64,000 bases of DNA from CAZNPH01 sp964574985. GTDB lineage: Bacteria; Bacteroidota; Bacteroidia; Bacteroidales; SM23-62. The notes beneath the pieces are model-generated. The model worked only from the letters and a program-made list of their open reading frames with translations, was not told the DNA's origin and ran no database searches. The translations under genes and the position numbers were made by a program. The stretch spans positions 66,558-130,557 of the forward strand of contig CAZNPH010000009.1 in NCBI GenBank assembly GCA_964574985.1. The letters run 5' to 3'. Positions 1 to 8,857 of this stretch are shown piece by piece. Each line of letters starts with the position of its first letter. Position 1 is the stretch's first letter.

Positions 1-120
1 AAACTCGAAATACCGGTAGCCGATTTCTGCCACCCGGGCAATGCGTTGGTGAAAAGGAAGATCCTTAAAAAATATCTCCAGGCAGGGGGAAAATTTCAGC
101 TTCATAATGCATGGGTTTAA
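1..120 (+). CDS. C-terminal end of an unidentified protein (5' end outside window)
   Basis: An open frame enters from the left edge in frame 1 and ends at TAA 118-120, giving 39 residues that end in HNAWV. No start lies inside the window. The fragment is basic and shows no motif I recognise. It lies about 100 bp upstream of a sulfatase gene on the same strand, so it may belong to the same polysaccharide-degradation locus, but that is inference from position only. Confidence 0.5.
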   Translation, partial: KLEIPVADFCHPGNALVKRKILKKYLQAGGKFQLHNAWV

Positions 121-221
121 AAGCAGTTGTGCTTAAAAGTAACCAATAAAATGAAAATAATAAAACCGGTATTCTTTCCCGGCTGCATATTTTGTATATT
201 CATAAGCAAAACAAATCAACC

Positions 222-1589
222 ATGAACCTCAAGAGATTACCCGATGCAATGCTTGTATCCCTTGTCATTGCTTCCTCAGGATGCGGCCGGCAGGAAGAAC
301 CGGAAGATCAGCCCGGTGTGATCATCCTGTTCGCCGATGATATGGGGTACGGAGACCTGGAATGTTACGGACATCCCAACATCCGGACACCCAATCTCAA
401 CCGGATGGCTGCCCGGGGCATCCGGCTTACTTCCTTCTACGCGGCAGCCCCCGTCTGCAGTCCGTCCCGGGCCGGACTCCTCACCGGGAGGTATCCCGTA
501 CGCTGTGGCATGCCCCACAACACCGGGCCGGGATCCGACAATCACCTGCCGGTTTCCGAGATCACCATTGCTCAGGCACTGAAAAAAGCCGGTTACCGCA
601 CCATGGCCATCGGAAAATGGCATCTGGGACATTCCCGTGATGAATACATGCCCACCTCCCGGGGATTCGACCGGTTTTTCGGACTCCCTTACAGCAATGA
701 CATGATCAAACCCTGGGTACAGACCGACCGCCCCTTACGGTTGTTTAAAGATCTGGAGCCCATTGAAGATACGGTTGACCAACGTTCCCTGACCGTACGG
801 TATACCCGCCAGGCACAGGAATTCATCCGGAGCTCCAAAGGCCGGCCTTTCTTCATTTACCTGGCCTATTCCATGCCTCATCTTCCGGTCAATACAAGCG
901 ACGGGTTCAGGGGGAATTCGGTGGCCGGACTCTACGGGGATGTCATTCAAACCATCGACTGGAGTGCGGGGCAGATCATGCAGACCCTGGAGGAAGAGGG
1001 AGCGGAGGACAACACATTGCTGGTCTTTACCAGCGACAACGGTCCCTGGCACAATCTGCCCCCCAGAATGCTGCAGGGGGGTAACGAGCCCTGGCACGCC
1101 GGTTCTGCCGGATTGCTGAAAGGATCCAAGGGAACCACTTACGAAGGCGGGATGCGTGAGCCCTGTATCATCCGCTGGCCGGCAAAAATCCCGGCCGGAC
1201 AAGTATCTTCGGAACCGGCCAGTACACTGGATCTTTTCCCCACCATCCTCACCGCCGCCGGTGTGGATCTCCCCGGGGACCGTACAATCGACGGGGATAA
1301 TATACTGCCTATGCTGCGCGGACCCGGGCCTTCGCCTGCCCGATATTTCTTTTATGGCCGGGGGACCCGGCTGGAAGCGGTCCGCAACGGCCACTGGAAA
1401 TACAGGATCTCCCATTATGTGATCGGTGATCAACCGGACGGACCGGGTCCTTTCCCGGAACTTTATAACCTCGATCTCGATCCGGCGGAAATGTACAATG
1501 TGGCGGACAGGTACCCGGATGTTGCCGAAGAAATGGACCGGGTGCTCCGGGTCATGGCAGAAGAGCTTCAGGCAACGGTGGCCGATTAA
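222..1589 (+). CDS. Sulfatase (arylsulfatase family S1), predicted lipoprotein
   Basis: Formylglycine-type sulfatase, expected to hydrolyse sulfate esters, most likely on a sulfated glycan. The signature CSPSR (Cys79 in a 455-residue product), followed by AGLLTGR, marks the cysteine that anaerobic or aerobic maturation enzymes convert to formylglycine. Other family marks are FADDMGYGD near residue 38 (metal-binding Asp pair), GKWHLG and TSDNGP. A hydrophobic N terminus ending in ASSGC suggests a lipoprotein, so the enzyme probably sits in the periplasm or on the outer membrane. I chose ATG 222 because the open frame further upstream starts only with TTG at 192 and would put ten extra polar residues before the signal peptide. 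It is followed by a GH43 gene 21 bp downstream, suggesting one transcript. The substrate cannot be read from the sequence. No maturase gene (anSME or FGE) is in the window. Confidence 0.9.
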   Translation: MNLKRLPDAMLVSLVIASSGCGRQEEPEDQPGVIILFADDMGYGDLECYGHPNIRTPNLNRMAARGIRLTSFYAAAPVCSPSRAGLLTGRYPVRCGMPHNTGPGSDNHLPVSEITIAQALKKAGYRTMAIGKWHLGHSRDEYMPTSRGFDRFFGLPYSNDMIKPWVQTDRPLRLFKDLEPIEDTVDQRSLTVRYTRQAQEFIRSSKGRPFFIYLAYSMPHLPVNTSDGFRGNSVAGLYGDVIQTIDWSAGQIMQTLEEEGAEDNTLLVFTSDNGPWHNLPPRMLQGGNEPWHAGSAGLLKGSKGTTYEGGMREPCIIRWPAKIPAGQVSSEPASTLDLFPTILTAAGVDLPGDRTIDGDNILPMLRGPGPSPARYFFYGRGTRLEAVRNGHWKYRISHYVIGDQPDGPGPFPELYNLDLDPAEMYNVADRYPDVAEEMDRVLRVMAEELQATVAD

Positions 1590-1610
1590 ACCATCAAACA
1601 TCTGAAACAC

Positions 1611-3188
1611 ATGTCACCAAAGCTTCTTTCTTTCTTTGTATTTTTGGCGCTGGCTGCAGGAGCCTGCAAACAACGCATTCCCGTACCGCCCCTTGAACCC
1701 GTTTCCATCCCCGACACCCTGTACAATCCGGAGGACCAGCGGATCGCCGATCCCGGGAACGGCTATTATATGAATCCCGTCCTGGGCGGGGATTATCCCG
1801 ATCCCAGCGTCCTCAGGACCGGGGAGGATTATTACATGACCCATTCTTCTTTTGAATATATGCCCGGACTCCTGATCTGGCATTCCAGGGACCTGGTCAA
1901 CTGGGAACCGGTCGGGTATGCCCTGCATGAATATGTCGGATCGGTTTGGGCCCCGGACCTGGTCTGCCACCAGGGCACCTACTATATCTATTTTCCGGCC
2001 GGGGGCACCAACTGGGTGGTCACTGCATCCGATCCTGCAGGCCCCTGGAGCGATCCCGTTGACCTGGAGGTGGGTCACATTGATCCCGGTCATGTGGTGG
2101 ATGACGGAGAAAGAAGGTATCTGCACCTGTCCGGCGGACATGTGGTGGAATTGGCGGGTGACGGACTCTCCACGGTTTCCAAACCGGTGAAGGTCTATGA
2201 TGGCTGGCAATACCCCGAAGACTGGAGGGTGGAATGTTTCTGCCTGGAATCCCCCAAACTTACCAAACACAATGATTACTATTATCTCACGGTGGCGGAA
2301 GGGGGTACGGCCGGACCCGCCACCAGCCACATGGTGGTTTCTTCCCGCTCCGAAACACCCACCGGCCCCTGGGAACACTCACCCTGGAATCCGGTGATCC
2401 ACACAGAAAGCCGGGAGGAAACCTGGTGGTCCAAAGGGCACGGAACCCTGGTAAGCACCCCCGGCAATAAATGGTACATCATGTTCCACGGATATGAAAA
2501 GGGGTACCACACCCTGGGGCGCCAAACACTGATGGAACCTGTTGAATGGACCGGAAACGGGTGGTTCCGGGTACCCGGGGGGATCAATACCACGGACCCC
2601 ATCCCAAAACCCCGGGGAGAACGGGTCAGCAAAATGCTTCTGCTTTCGGACGATTTTTCCAAAGACCGGCTGGGCATGCAATGGCGGTTCTTCAGGGAAT
2701 ACGATACCACCCGCTTTTCCCTTGACGGCGGACAATTGATCATGGAAGGCAAGGGTTCCGGGCCGTCCGATTGCTCACCCCTGCTGACCATTCCCGTCAA
2801 CCATTCCTACCAGGCGGAAGTTGCATTTACACTGCAGGGAAAGGCACAGGGCGGACTCATCCTGTTCTATAACGGGGAATTGTACGCGGGACTGGGTCTG
2901 TCGGCCGACGGTCTGGTCTGGCACCGGTATGGCAAGGATCACAGGGCAGGGGACCTGTACCGGGCTGACAGAATCCACATCCGCCTGGTCAACCGTTTGC
3001 ATGAGGTCACCATGTATTACAGCAACGACGGGAGTGTTTGGGAAATGTTTCTTACGGCCATGGAAACCTCGGGATACCATCACAATGTCATGGGCGGATT
3101 CATGAGTTTGCGCCTGGGGATCTATGCCGCAGGGGAAGGAAAAGTCCTTTTCGATCATTTCAGGTACCACGGACTCGACCAGCAGTAA
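1611..3188 (+). CDS. Glycoside hydrolase family 43 lipoprotein (beta-xylosidase/arabinofuranosidase type)
   Basis: A 525-residue protein with a lipoprotein signal (LAAGAC, Cys19). The five-bladed propeller of GH43 starts near residue 55 with GDYPDPSVLRTGEDYY, whose Asp is the usual catalytic base. VWAPDLV supplies the pKa-modulating Asp, and CLESPKLTKHNDYYYL the general-acid Glu. Residues from about 350 to the end form a concanavalin-like C-terminal domain typical of beta-xylosidase-type GH43 members. Activity is probably exo-acting on xylo- or arabino-configured sugars, but GH43 is functionally diverse and the substrate is not determined here. It sits between a sulfatase and a D-2-hydroxyacid dehydrogenase on the same strand with 21-bp and 3-bp gaps, so the three are probably co-transcribed. 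Confidence 0.9.
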   Translation: MSPKLLSFFVFLALAAGACKQRIPVPPLEPVSIPDTLYNPEDQRIADPGNGYYMNPVLGGDYPDPSVLRTGEDYYMTHSSFEYMPGLLIWHSRDLVNWEPVGYALHEYVGSVWAPDLVCHQGTYYIYFPAGGTNWVVTASDPAGPWSDPVDLEVGHIDPGHVVDDGERRYLHLSGGHVVELAGDGLSTVSKPVKVYDGWQYPEDWRVECFCLESPKLTKHNDYYYLTVAEGGTAGPATSHMVVSSRSETPTGPWEHSPWNPVIHTESREETWWSKGHGTLVSTPGNKWYIMFHGYEKGYHTLGRQTLMEPVEWTGNGWFRVPGGINTTDPIPKPRGERVSKMLLLSDDFSKDRLGMQWRFFREYDTTRFSLDGGQLIMEGKGSGPSDCSPLLTIPVNHSYQAEVAFTLQGKAQGGLILFYNGELYAGLGLSADGLVWHRYGKDHRAGDLYRADRIHIRLVNRLHEVTMYYSNDGSVWEMFLTAMETSGYHHNVMGGFMSLRLGIYAAGEGKVLFDHFRYHGLDQQ

Positions 3189-3191
3189 GCA

Positions 3192-4157
3192 ATGCATGAA
3201 ATGCCCCATATCGCCGTCCTTGACACCGGATATACCACCTACCGGCTTGAAGAAGAGCTTTTCAGAAAAAACGGATTTTCCCTGAAAATATACCGCGGCG
3301 ACCCTGCTGACCGGGAAGCCAAAATTGAATTTGCCCAAGAAGCCACCGGCATCCTGATCAGGTGGACCGTCATCGATGCCTGTTTCCTTGACCGGATGAA
3401 AAATCTCAGGGCCATTGTCCGCTACGGGGTGGGTTATGACAATATATCCCTTGACGAAGCAGGCAAAAGGGGCATCAGGGTATCCAATGTGCGGGATTAT
3501 GCCGGCGAATGCGTTTCCGACCATGCCCTGGCTCTTATCTATTCCTGCATTCGCGGACTTCCCGCCGGAGAGAAGATCATTCACCGGAATTTCGGGAAAC
3601 CGCCCCGGCAGGATATATTCGAACTGCATGACAAAACCCTGGGGATTATCGGACTGGGAAGGATCGGAAGCCGGCTGGCCGGAAAAGCCAACCGGCTGTT
3701 CTCCCGTGTGCTGGCCGTGGATCCCTATGTTGACGACGAAAAATTCACCAACTCCGGTGCCCGGAAAACCAATCTTGATTCCCTGCTTCAAAACAGTCAT
3801 GTGATCTCACTGCACTGCAACCTGACCCATGAAACCCGGAATATGATCAATCGTCAGGCTTTCCTGAAAATGTCCCTGAGGCCGGTGGTGATCAATACGG
3901 CCAGAGGACCGGTCATCAACGAGGATGAGCTTCTGGAGGCTTTGGAAAAGGATTTGGTCCATAGTGCCGGACTGGATGTTTACCATAACGAGCCCCTGGC
4001 AAAAAAGCAACTGGCCCTCACCGGCCATCCCCGTGTGACATCCACCGGGCATTATGCATGGTATTCCGATGCCTCCATGCATGAGCTGCATAAACGGGCA
4101 GCCGGGAACATGATCCGGCTTCTTCAGGGAAAAGAAACCGGGGACCGGCTGGTATGA
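3192..4157 (+). CDS. D-isomer-specific 2-hydroxyacid dehydrogenase (CtBP/phosphoglycerate dehydrogenase-like)
   Basis: A 321-residue NAD-dependent oxidoreductase that would interconvert a D-2-hydroxyacid and its 2-oxoacid in the cytoplasm. Visible marks are the N-terminal flavodoxin-like half, the Rossmann loop GLGRIGSRLAG near residue 155, the catalytic Arg in NTARGPVINEDELLEAL near 235, the Glu in YHNEPL near 265 and the His in TGHYAWYS. The pattern YGVGYDNISLDEAGKRGI is that of the C-terminal-binding-protein subgroup rather than true serine-pathway SerA, and there is no ACT domain. It starts 3 bp after the GH43 gene and may process an acid released from the glycan, though this is inference. 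A second ATG at 3201 is a possible start. It converges on the UspA gene with one base between the stops. Confidence 0.88.
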   Translation: MHEMPHIAVLDTGYTTYRLEEELFRKNGFSLKIYRGDPADREAKIEFAQEATGILIRWTVIDACFLDRMKNLRAIVRYGVGYDNISLDEAGKRGIRVSNVRDYAGECVSDHALALIYSCIRGLPAGEKIIHRNFGKPPRQDIFELHDKTLGIIGLGRIGSRLAGKANRLFSRVLAVDPYVDDEKFTNSGARKTNLDSLLQNSHVISLHCNLTHETRNMINRQAFLKMSLRPVVINTARGPVINEDELLEALEKDLVHSAGLDVYHNEPLAKKQLALTGHPRVTSTGHYAWYSDASMHELHKRAAGNMIRLLQGKETGDRLV

Positions 4158-4158
4158 A

Positions 4159-4932
4159 TTAATAAAAACCGATAAAAACGGGAATATCCCGGCCATGCGG
4201 ACCCAGTTGATCTTCTTCAAGGATCTCCCAGATCAGTGAAGGCCTGCTGGTGATCACCGCCAGCATATCCGCATGTTTCCGCCTGCAGTAACTCTTGATA
4301 CCCGATACATGATGCTTTTCCGAAGTGGCGTTCAGTGAATAATTGGTCAGGTTTCTTTCCAGTGCGATCCCTTCAAGCCGGCCCAGCACGGAAGCAGTAT
4401 CCCCTTCCTGAGCCGGTCCGATATACACCAGATGCATACGGGCGCCAAATGAATCGGCCAGCTCAACGAGACTTACAAAAGCATTTGAAATATTCTCCTG
4501 GAGGTCCACGGATAAAACAATGTTGTGCAGTTGGAATTCCTGCCCGGATCCGGAAGCAAGTATAAGGGGAATGTTCCGGAAACATCTTTTTTCTTTCAGG
4601 AAACCGGTGATCCCTTGCTTTCCCCTGCCCAGGACCAACAGATCATAATGATGAACTTCCATGAGGGAAGCGATTCCGTCGTCTGAATCCGGAGATTCCC
4701 GCAAACGTTTGACGGCAGGCCAGCGGTCACGGCTTTCCCCGATGATCTTCTCCAGCAACATATCTGTCTCTTTTGCCTGTTTATCATATACAGCAGGATC
4801 TTCCCCTTCAACAACCGGTGGCAATAAAAGTACGTCCACTACGGCATTCAGGGCCATACCGATCTCAATGGCAAGGTTCAGTCCGCTCCTTGCCATGGTT
4901 TGATCCAGGACAGGTACGAAAATATGTTCCAT
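4159..4932 (-). CDS. Universal stress protein with two tandem UspA domains
   Basis: A 257-residue cytoplasmic protein with two consecutive Usp-like alpha/beta domains. The first opens with MEHIFVPVLDQTMARSGLNLA and the second near residue 123 with HNIVLSVDLQENISNAF. The first domain ends with a Usp-like segment (YDLLVLGRGKQG) that only loosely resembles the ATP-binding G-2x-G-9x-G(S/T) motif. The second shows CRRKHADMLAVI without a clear glycine motif, so nucleotide binding is uncertain. Tandem Usp proteins of this size are common in Bacteroidota and respond to energy or envelope stress. It is divergent from the hybrid histidine kinase at 5188 across a 255-bp gap, and it opens the stress-related block that runs to 30.4 kb. 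Confidence 0.85.
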   Translation of the reverse strand: MEHIFVPVLDQTMARSGLNLAIEIGMALNAVVDVLLLPPVVEGEDPAVYDKQAKETDMLLEKIIGESRDRWPAVKRLRESPDSDDGIASLMEVHHYDLLVLGRGKQGITGFLKEKRCFRNIPLILASGSGQEFQLHNIVLSVDLQENISNAFVSLVELADSFGARMHLVYIGPAQEGDTASVLGRLEGIALERNLTNYSLNATSEKHHVSGIKSYCRRKHADMLAVITSRPSLIWEILEEDQLGPHGRDIPVFIGFY

Positions 4933-5022
4933 ATCCGTGGTTTAGTTGCTGTTTGTTTTCCACTCCGGATTCAGCCAATTTCATACCATTCTTATGAAAA
5001 TACCTAAGGACACCCGCAGTGA

Positions 5023-5133
5023 ATGCCTGAACGCCTGCTGCTTGCCTCCTTACTGGAAAAGGAATTCCGGCATCCGGAAAAAGAAACTCACGTGAACATG
5101 ATTGAACAGGATGTGGAAAAATTTGCTCAATGA
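5023..5133 (+). CDS. Possible 36-residue ORF in the usp-kinase intergenic region (doubtful)
   Basis: The 255-bp gap between the UspA gene and the histidine kinase holds one short frame starting ATG 5023 and ending TGA 5131-5133, charged and glutamate-rich (it ends with IEQDVEKFAQ). A competing short frame starts at ATG 4994. Neither has a convincing ribosome-binding site or a family I recognise. It may be a relic of a longer gene or non-coding leader. Nothing else in the gap looks like a gene. Confidence 0.2.
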   Translation: MPERLLLASLLEKEFRHPEKETHVNMIEQDVEKFAQ

Positions 5134-5187
5134 ATTCCGGGGCAGAAAACTTGTTTCGGTGCCCGAAAAATACTAATATTATACAGC

Positions 5188-7710
5188 GTGATTCATTTGT
5201 TCATCAAGTCGTTCCTCCTGAGGGATGAAAAAGGCCGCCTCAGGTTCCTGGACAAAAATATCCTGCCTTTCCTGGGATACGGCTTTCAGGACCTGAAGGA
5301 AAAGGATTCCTGGATGGGGAAAGTACATCCCGGTGACCGGAAGAAGGCCCTCTCCCTTTTTTCTGTCAACCCTTCCGGCTTGCCTGCGCAAGCGGAATAC
5401 AGATTTTTGTTCGGCGACCAGAAGTACAGGAAGATCCGGGAAGTGTTCAGCGAATCCTCCGGAGAAGGATTTGCCGGTTTTCTGGAATATCATTTTCATA
5501 CCGGAGGAAAACAGCCGGTGTTTATAAAAAAAGACGCCGGCATTCCACCCATTTTCGGCCAGCAGAACATCCCCGCTTTCCTGACCGGCAAGCGGGGCAG
5601 GATCATCGAAATGAATGCCCCGGCAATGGCTTTGGCCGGACAGGATATTCCCTCCACAATAAACATCAGGGAATTTACGGACAGGTACGGACTCCTGGAA
5701 CAATCCCTTTTTCTTCCGCCGGGGATATCCGGCCGGTTGTTCCTGGGCCGCCGGGACACGGAAGATCAGCAGGATATGGCAGCCCTCAGGGAAAAACTTG
5801 AAATGTACAAAATCATGACCGGGAGCAATCCGGAGAACAACATTTTTCTATTTGACCGAGACAACCGTTTCGTCCTTGCAGAGGGATCCGAGCTGGAACA
5901 ACGCACCGGAATGAAGAACAGCGACTTCACCGGCAGCAAGATCGGGGAGATCAAAAACAAAAAACTCCGGACAATATTCAAACCCCTGATGGTTTCCTCA
6001 CTGAAAGGCAACGATGTCTCCCTGGAAACCGAACTCAACGGCGAACATTATTTCATCCGGTGCATGCCGGTCAATAATGACCGGGGCGGGACACGGTACG
6101 GGATTGCCTTTATGCAGGACATTTCGGAATATAAGCATATAACCGACCAGCTGAAAAAGGCAAAGAAAACCGCGGAAGAGGCAAACGCCGAAAAAAGCCG
6201 CTTTTTTGCCAGCATCACACATGATCTGAGGACCCCCCTGAATGCCATCATCGGTTTCTCGGAGCAATTGCGCAAAACGGATCTCAGCCCCAGACAGGAG
6301 GAATATGTCAAGGTCATGGAAAAATCTTCCGAACACCTGCTCAACCTGATCAATGAGATCCTTACTTTTTCCCGGATCGAAGCAGGCAGGATCAGTCTGG
6401 ACAACGAGGTATTCCTGTTGAAAAACCTGGCCCGGGACGTATATGATACCATGAAGATCAAAGTCCGCGAAAAACGGCTCGGCTTTGACTTTGTTTTTCG
6501 CGATGAAGCTGATTTCTGGGTAATCGGTGATCCCTTCCGTGTCAAGCAGATCCTGATCAACCTGCTCAACAACGCACTCAAATTCACGGAAAATGGTTCG
6601 GTCGGATTTGAGATCAGAAAATCCGGGCAAACCAAAAAACGGGCTGAGATCTGTTTCATTATCAGGGACACCGGAATCGGTATACCTGAAGACAAACTGC
6701 AGCGGATATTCCGTCAGTTCCAGCAGGCCGATTCGACCATTACCAAGAAATACGGGGGAACCGGCATGGGTCTGACCATCAGCAAGAACCTCACCGAAAT
6801 GATGGGCGGGCACATCCATGTCCGCAGCAAGCCGGGCAAAGGATCAGTGTTTACCCTGACACTCCCCTTCAACAGGCCGGGCAAAGACCAGCTGCCCGAA
6901 AAAGAAGAATTTGTCATTGATTATGACCTGCTCAGGGGCAGGCCGGTGCTCATTGTGGATGATGACAGTGTGAACCGTCTCCTGGGAAAGGTCATCCTGG
7001 AAGGATTCAATGCCGATGTGGACATTGCCAACGGGGGAAAAGAAGCCATGAAAAAGTTGGAAAAGAATCATTACGACGTGGTCCTGCTGGATATCCAGAT
7101 GCCCGGGTTAGACGGATTCGAGGTGGCGGAATACCTGCGCGGGGAACTCGGGAACCGGAAGACCCGTATCATAGCTGTCACCGCAGCAGCACTGCAGAAA
7201 GACATCAGAAAATTCCACCAGGCGGGCATGGATGATTTTTTGTTCAAGCCATTCCGCGAAACGAGTCTGTTCAAAAGGATTTGCCGGGTGCTCAACATTC
7301 CGCAGGAAACTTCAGAAAAACCCACAAAAAAATCATTCGCAGAGGGCTCATCACCATCCGGCTCACCGGCACACGGGGTGTATGATCTCGGGCAACTGGA
7401 AAAGGTCACCCGGGGATATCCGGAATTCTTCAACGAGATGATCAGAACTTTCATGAACAACGCCAGGGAAGGGACGGAACTTCTCAAAAAATATGCTGAA
7501 CAGGAAAACTGGGAACAGGTCAGGGAGCTATGCCACCGGTTATTACCTTCCTACCGCCATCTGGAGATCAATCACATCATATCCGACCTGAACCTGCTCA
7601 GGGGAAAAATAAAGAAAAAAGAGGACCCGGTATCATTGCTCCGTCTCATTGACCGGATATCTGAGGGAACCAGCCGCATCATTACCCAATTACAGGATGA
7701 GATCAAATGA
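5188..7710 (+). CDS. Hybrid sensor histidine kinase (PAS-HisKA-HATPase-receiver-Hpt)
   Basis: An 840-residue signalling protein without transmembrane segments, so a cytoplasmic sensor. Order: a PAS-like region at the N terminus (HPGDR near residue 50), a second PAS-like region around 200-310, the HisKA box FFASITHDLRTPLNAIIGFS with phosphoacceptor His345, an HATPase with DTGIGIP and GTGMGLTI, a receiver domain whose phosphoacceptor is Asp635 in LLDIQMPGLDG, and a C-terminal Hpt-like helical domain with His783 in ELCHRLLPS. This is a complete phosphorelay in one chain (His to Asp to His), so a separate output response regulator is expected. The sigma54-type regulator at 25201 is the only one in the window and is a candidate partner, though unproven. 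The start is GTG 5188, the only one that keeps the N-terminal PAS fold. Confidence 0.92.
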   Translation: MIHLFIKSFLLRDEKGRLRFLDKNILPFLGYGFQDLKEKDSWMGKVHPGDRKKALSLFSVNPSGLPAQAEYRFLFGDQKYRKIREVFSESSGEGFAGFLEYHFHTGGKQPVFIKKDAGIPPIFGQQNIPAFLTGKRGRIIEMNAPAMALAGQDIPSTINIREFTDRYGLLEQSLFLPPGISGRLFLGRRDTEDQQDMAALREKLEMYKIMTGSNPENNIFLFDRDNRFVLAEGSELEQRTGMKNSDFTGSKIGEIKNKKLRTIFKPLMVSSLKGNDVSLETELNGEHYFIRCMPVNNDRGGTRYGIAFMQDISEYKHITDQLKKAKKTAEEANAEKSRFFASITHDLRTPLNAIIGFSEQLRKTDLSPRQEEYVKVMEKSSEHLLNLINEILTFSRIEAGRISLDNEVFLLKNLARDVYDTMKIKVREKRLGFDFVFRDEADFWVIGDPFRVKQILINLLNNALKFTENGSVGFEIRKSGQTKKRAEICFIIRDTGIGIPEDKLQRIFRQFQQADSTITKKYGGTGMGLTISKNLTEMMGGHIHVRSKPGKGSVFTLTLPFNRPGKDQLPEKEEFVIDYDLLRGRPVLIVDDDSVNRLLGKVILEGFNADVDIANGGKEAMKKLEKNHYDVVLLDIQMPGLDGFEVAEYLRGELGNRKTRIIAVTAAALQKDIRKFHQAGMDDFLFKPFRETSLFKRICRVLNIPQETSEKPTKKSFAEGSSPSGSPAHGVYDLGQLEKVTRGYPEFFNEMIRTFMNNAREGTELLKKYAEQENWEQVRELCHRLLPSYRHLEINHIISDLNLLRGKIKKKEDPVSLLRLIDRISEGTSRIITQLQDEIK

Positions 7711-7849
7711 TTTTGTGTAAAATGATGCACAATTCTTGTAGACAATCTTTCACGATGCCATCCGTCCGTTGATCCCCTCCCCTGACACAGTCTGCCTGCC
7801 TGTTCGTATCCCTTTGCAATAGAAAGGGGGCGGACCCACACATGGATTT

Positions 7850-7865
7850 TGGCACAATCTTTTCC
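7850..7865 (+). promoter_or_regulatory. Sigma54-like -24/-12 element upstream of the baeRF/mgtC/BON operon
   Basis: The sequence TGGCAC-AATCT-TTTCC fits the sigma54 pattern TGGCAC-N5-TTGCW in the -24 box exactly and in the -12 box at three of five positions. It lies 31 bp before the ATG at 7897. Two similar sites precede the second BON gene (24978-24963) and the cytoplasmic SOD (26573-26588), and a sigma54-dependent activator is encoded at 25201. Weak in the -12 box, so this remains a hypothesis. Confidence 0.4.
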
Positions 7866-7896
7866 TGTATATCGGTGAATCAAAACCATAAAACTT

Positions 7897-7995
7897 ATGG
7901 AAAAAAAACTCTTCGGCCGGATCGAAAAACGTCTGGGAGGAGAAAAAAGAAAAATGGTCATCGACAGGATCAGGGAATATCAGAATTATTTTTAA
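7897..7995 (+). CDS. Small basic protein, 32 residues (candidate gene)
   Basis: ATG 7897 opens a 32-residue frame ending TAA 7995, beginning MEKKLFGRIEKRLGG and ending REYQNYF. It is strongly basic and helical-looking, with no recognised family. It lies directly after a sigma54-like promoter element and 13 bp before the next gene, in the same orientation, which is the main argument that it is real and part of the leader of the stress operon. It could also be an upstream regulatory peptide. The 186 bp before it (7711-7896) holds no gene. Confidence 0.35.
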   Translation: MEKKLFGRIEKRLGGEKRKMVIDRIREYQNYF

Positions 7996-8008
7996 TAAAT
8001 CAAACATC

Positions 8009-8857
8009 ATGATACAGAGAATCAATTGCACGGCAAAAAGCATCCTTTGTGCTCTTGCCGTATTCATCCTTTTCACCGGACCCGTCCTGGCAAATATGCC
8101 GGGATCAGGCAAATATGCCGGCAAAATTGTTTTTGCCGAAAGCTGGATCCCCAAAGAAGATCCCGATGAATCCGAATTCAGAACAGGTTTTTCACTCATG
8201 GACAACATCTATGCAAGGATATACCTGGATGAACCTCTGGGGGATGTTTATGAGAAACTGGGATACAGCTACAATTTCAATGAGATGAAATATACCTATA
8301 ACTATGCCATCAGGATGTTCGTGGATGACGAACTGACCGCAAGATGGCTGTATGAAATGGACGAAGAGCCTTTCCGGAAGCAGACCACTTTCAATCTGGT
8401 CATTGCTTCGGATAAGGATGATAAGCTTTTTTACAACTGGATCAGTGAATGGATACAGGAAGTGGAAAGACTCGGACACGGAACGTTCAGGATCAGGCTG
8501 GATGTGATCCCACTGTACAGCGACATCGTGAACAGTCCGGATAAAGAACCTGTCAGCCTGTGTTCGGGTGAATTCACCTACCGGATCGATTCAACCAGAA
8601 TGGCGGATTTTGTCAGGGAAAAGATGCCCGGTCTGCCCAAAGCGACGGTGATCAATCCCGGGATCCAGGAAAGCATCCTGGATGCCAGCACATCCGTTTA
8701 CGCGGGAGCTGTGCCGGTACGGGCAGTCCTGGTGGACGTGAACAGTGACTGGCGTTACAATGTGGATGAATTCGGGAATACGGATATTATGACTATGAAA
8801 TGGATTGCGAAAAGCTGGAATGATCATGAGAGGATTCAACAGGAAAAAATTCATTGA
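8009..8857 (+). CDS. Secreted protein of unknown function
   Basis: A 282-residue protein with a clear Sec signal peptide (hydrophobic ILCALAVFILF, likely cleavage after VLA near residue 29), so it is probably periplasmic. The mature part is acidic and rich in aromatic residues, with alternating strand-like stretches (YTYNYAIRMFVDDELTARWL, IRLDVIPLY) that suggest a beta-sandwich. I do not recognise a family. Its last 32 bases overlap the baeRF-type gene that follows, indicating translational coupling in the operon running 7897-12221. Context suggests a stress-related role, but no activity can be assigned. Confidence 0.75.
   Translation: MIQRINCTAKSILCALAVFILFTGPVLANMPGSGKYAGKIVFAESWIPKEDPDESEFRTGFSLMDNIYARIYLDEPLGDVYEKLGYSYNFNEMKYTYNYAIRMFVDDELTARWLYEMDEEPFRKQTTFNLVIASDKDDKLFYNWISEWIQEVERLGHGTFRIRLDVIPLYSDIVNSPDKEPVSLCSGEFTYRIDSTRMADFVREKMPGLPKATVINPGIQESILDASTSVYAGAVPVRAVLVDVNSDWRYNVDEFGNTDIMTMKWIAKSWNDHERIQQEKIH

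Noticed and set aside
735..1610. Long antisense open frame (291 codons) opposite the sulfatase gene
   Set aside because: It runs opposite a sulfatase with all catalytic motifs. GC-rich codon bias gives stop-free shadow frames on the other strand. No family features or start signal.
2775..3800. Antisense frame of 341 codons spanning the GH43/dehydrogenase junction
   Set aside because: It crosses two well-supported genes on the other strand and shows low-complexity composition typical of a shadow frame.
5100..5140. Sigma54 promoter at TGGAAAAATTTGC upstream of the histidine kinase
   Set aside because: The -24 to -12 spacing is two bases short and the -24 box is poor, so the match is accidental.
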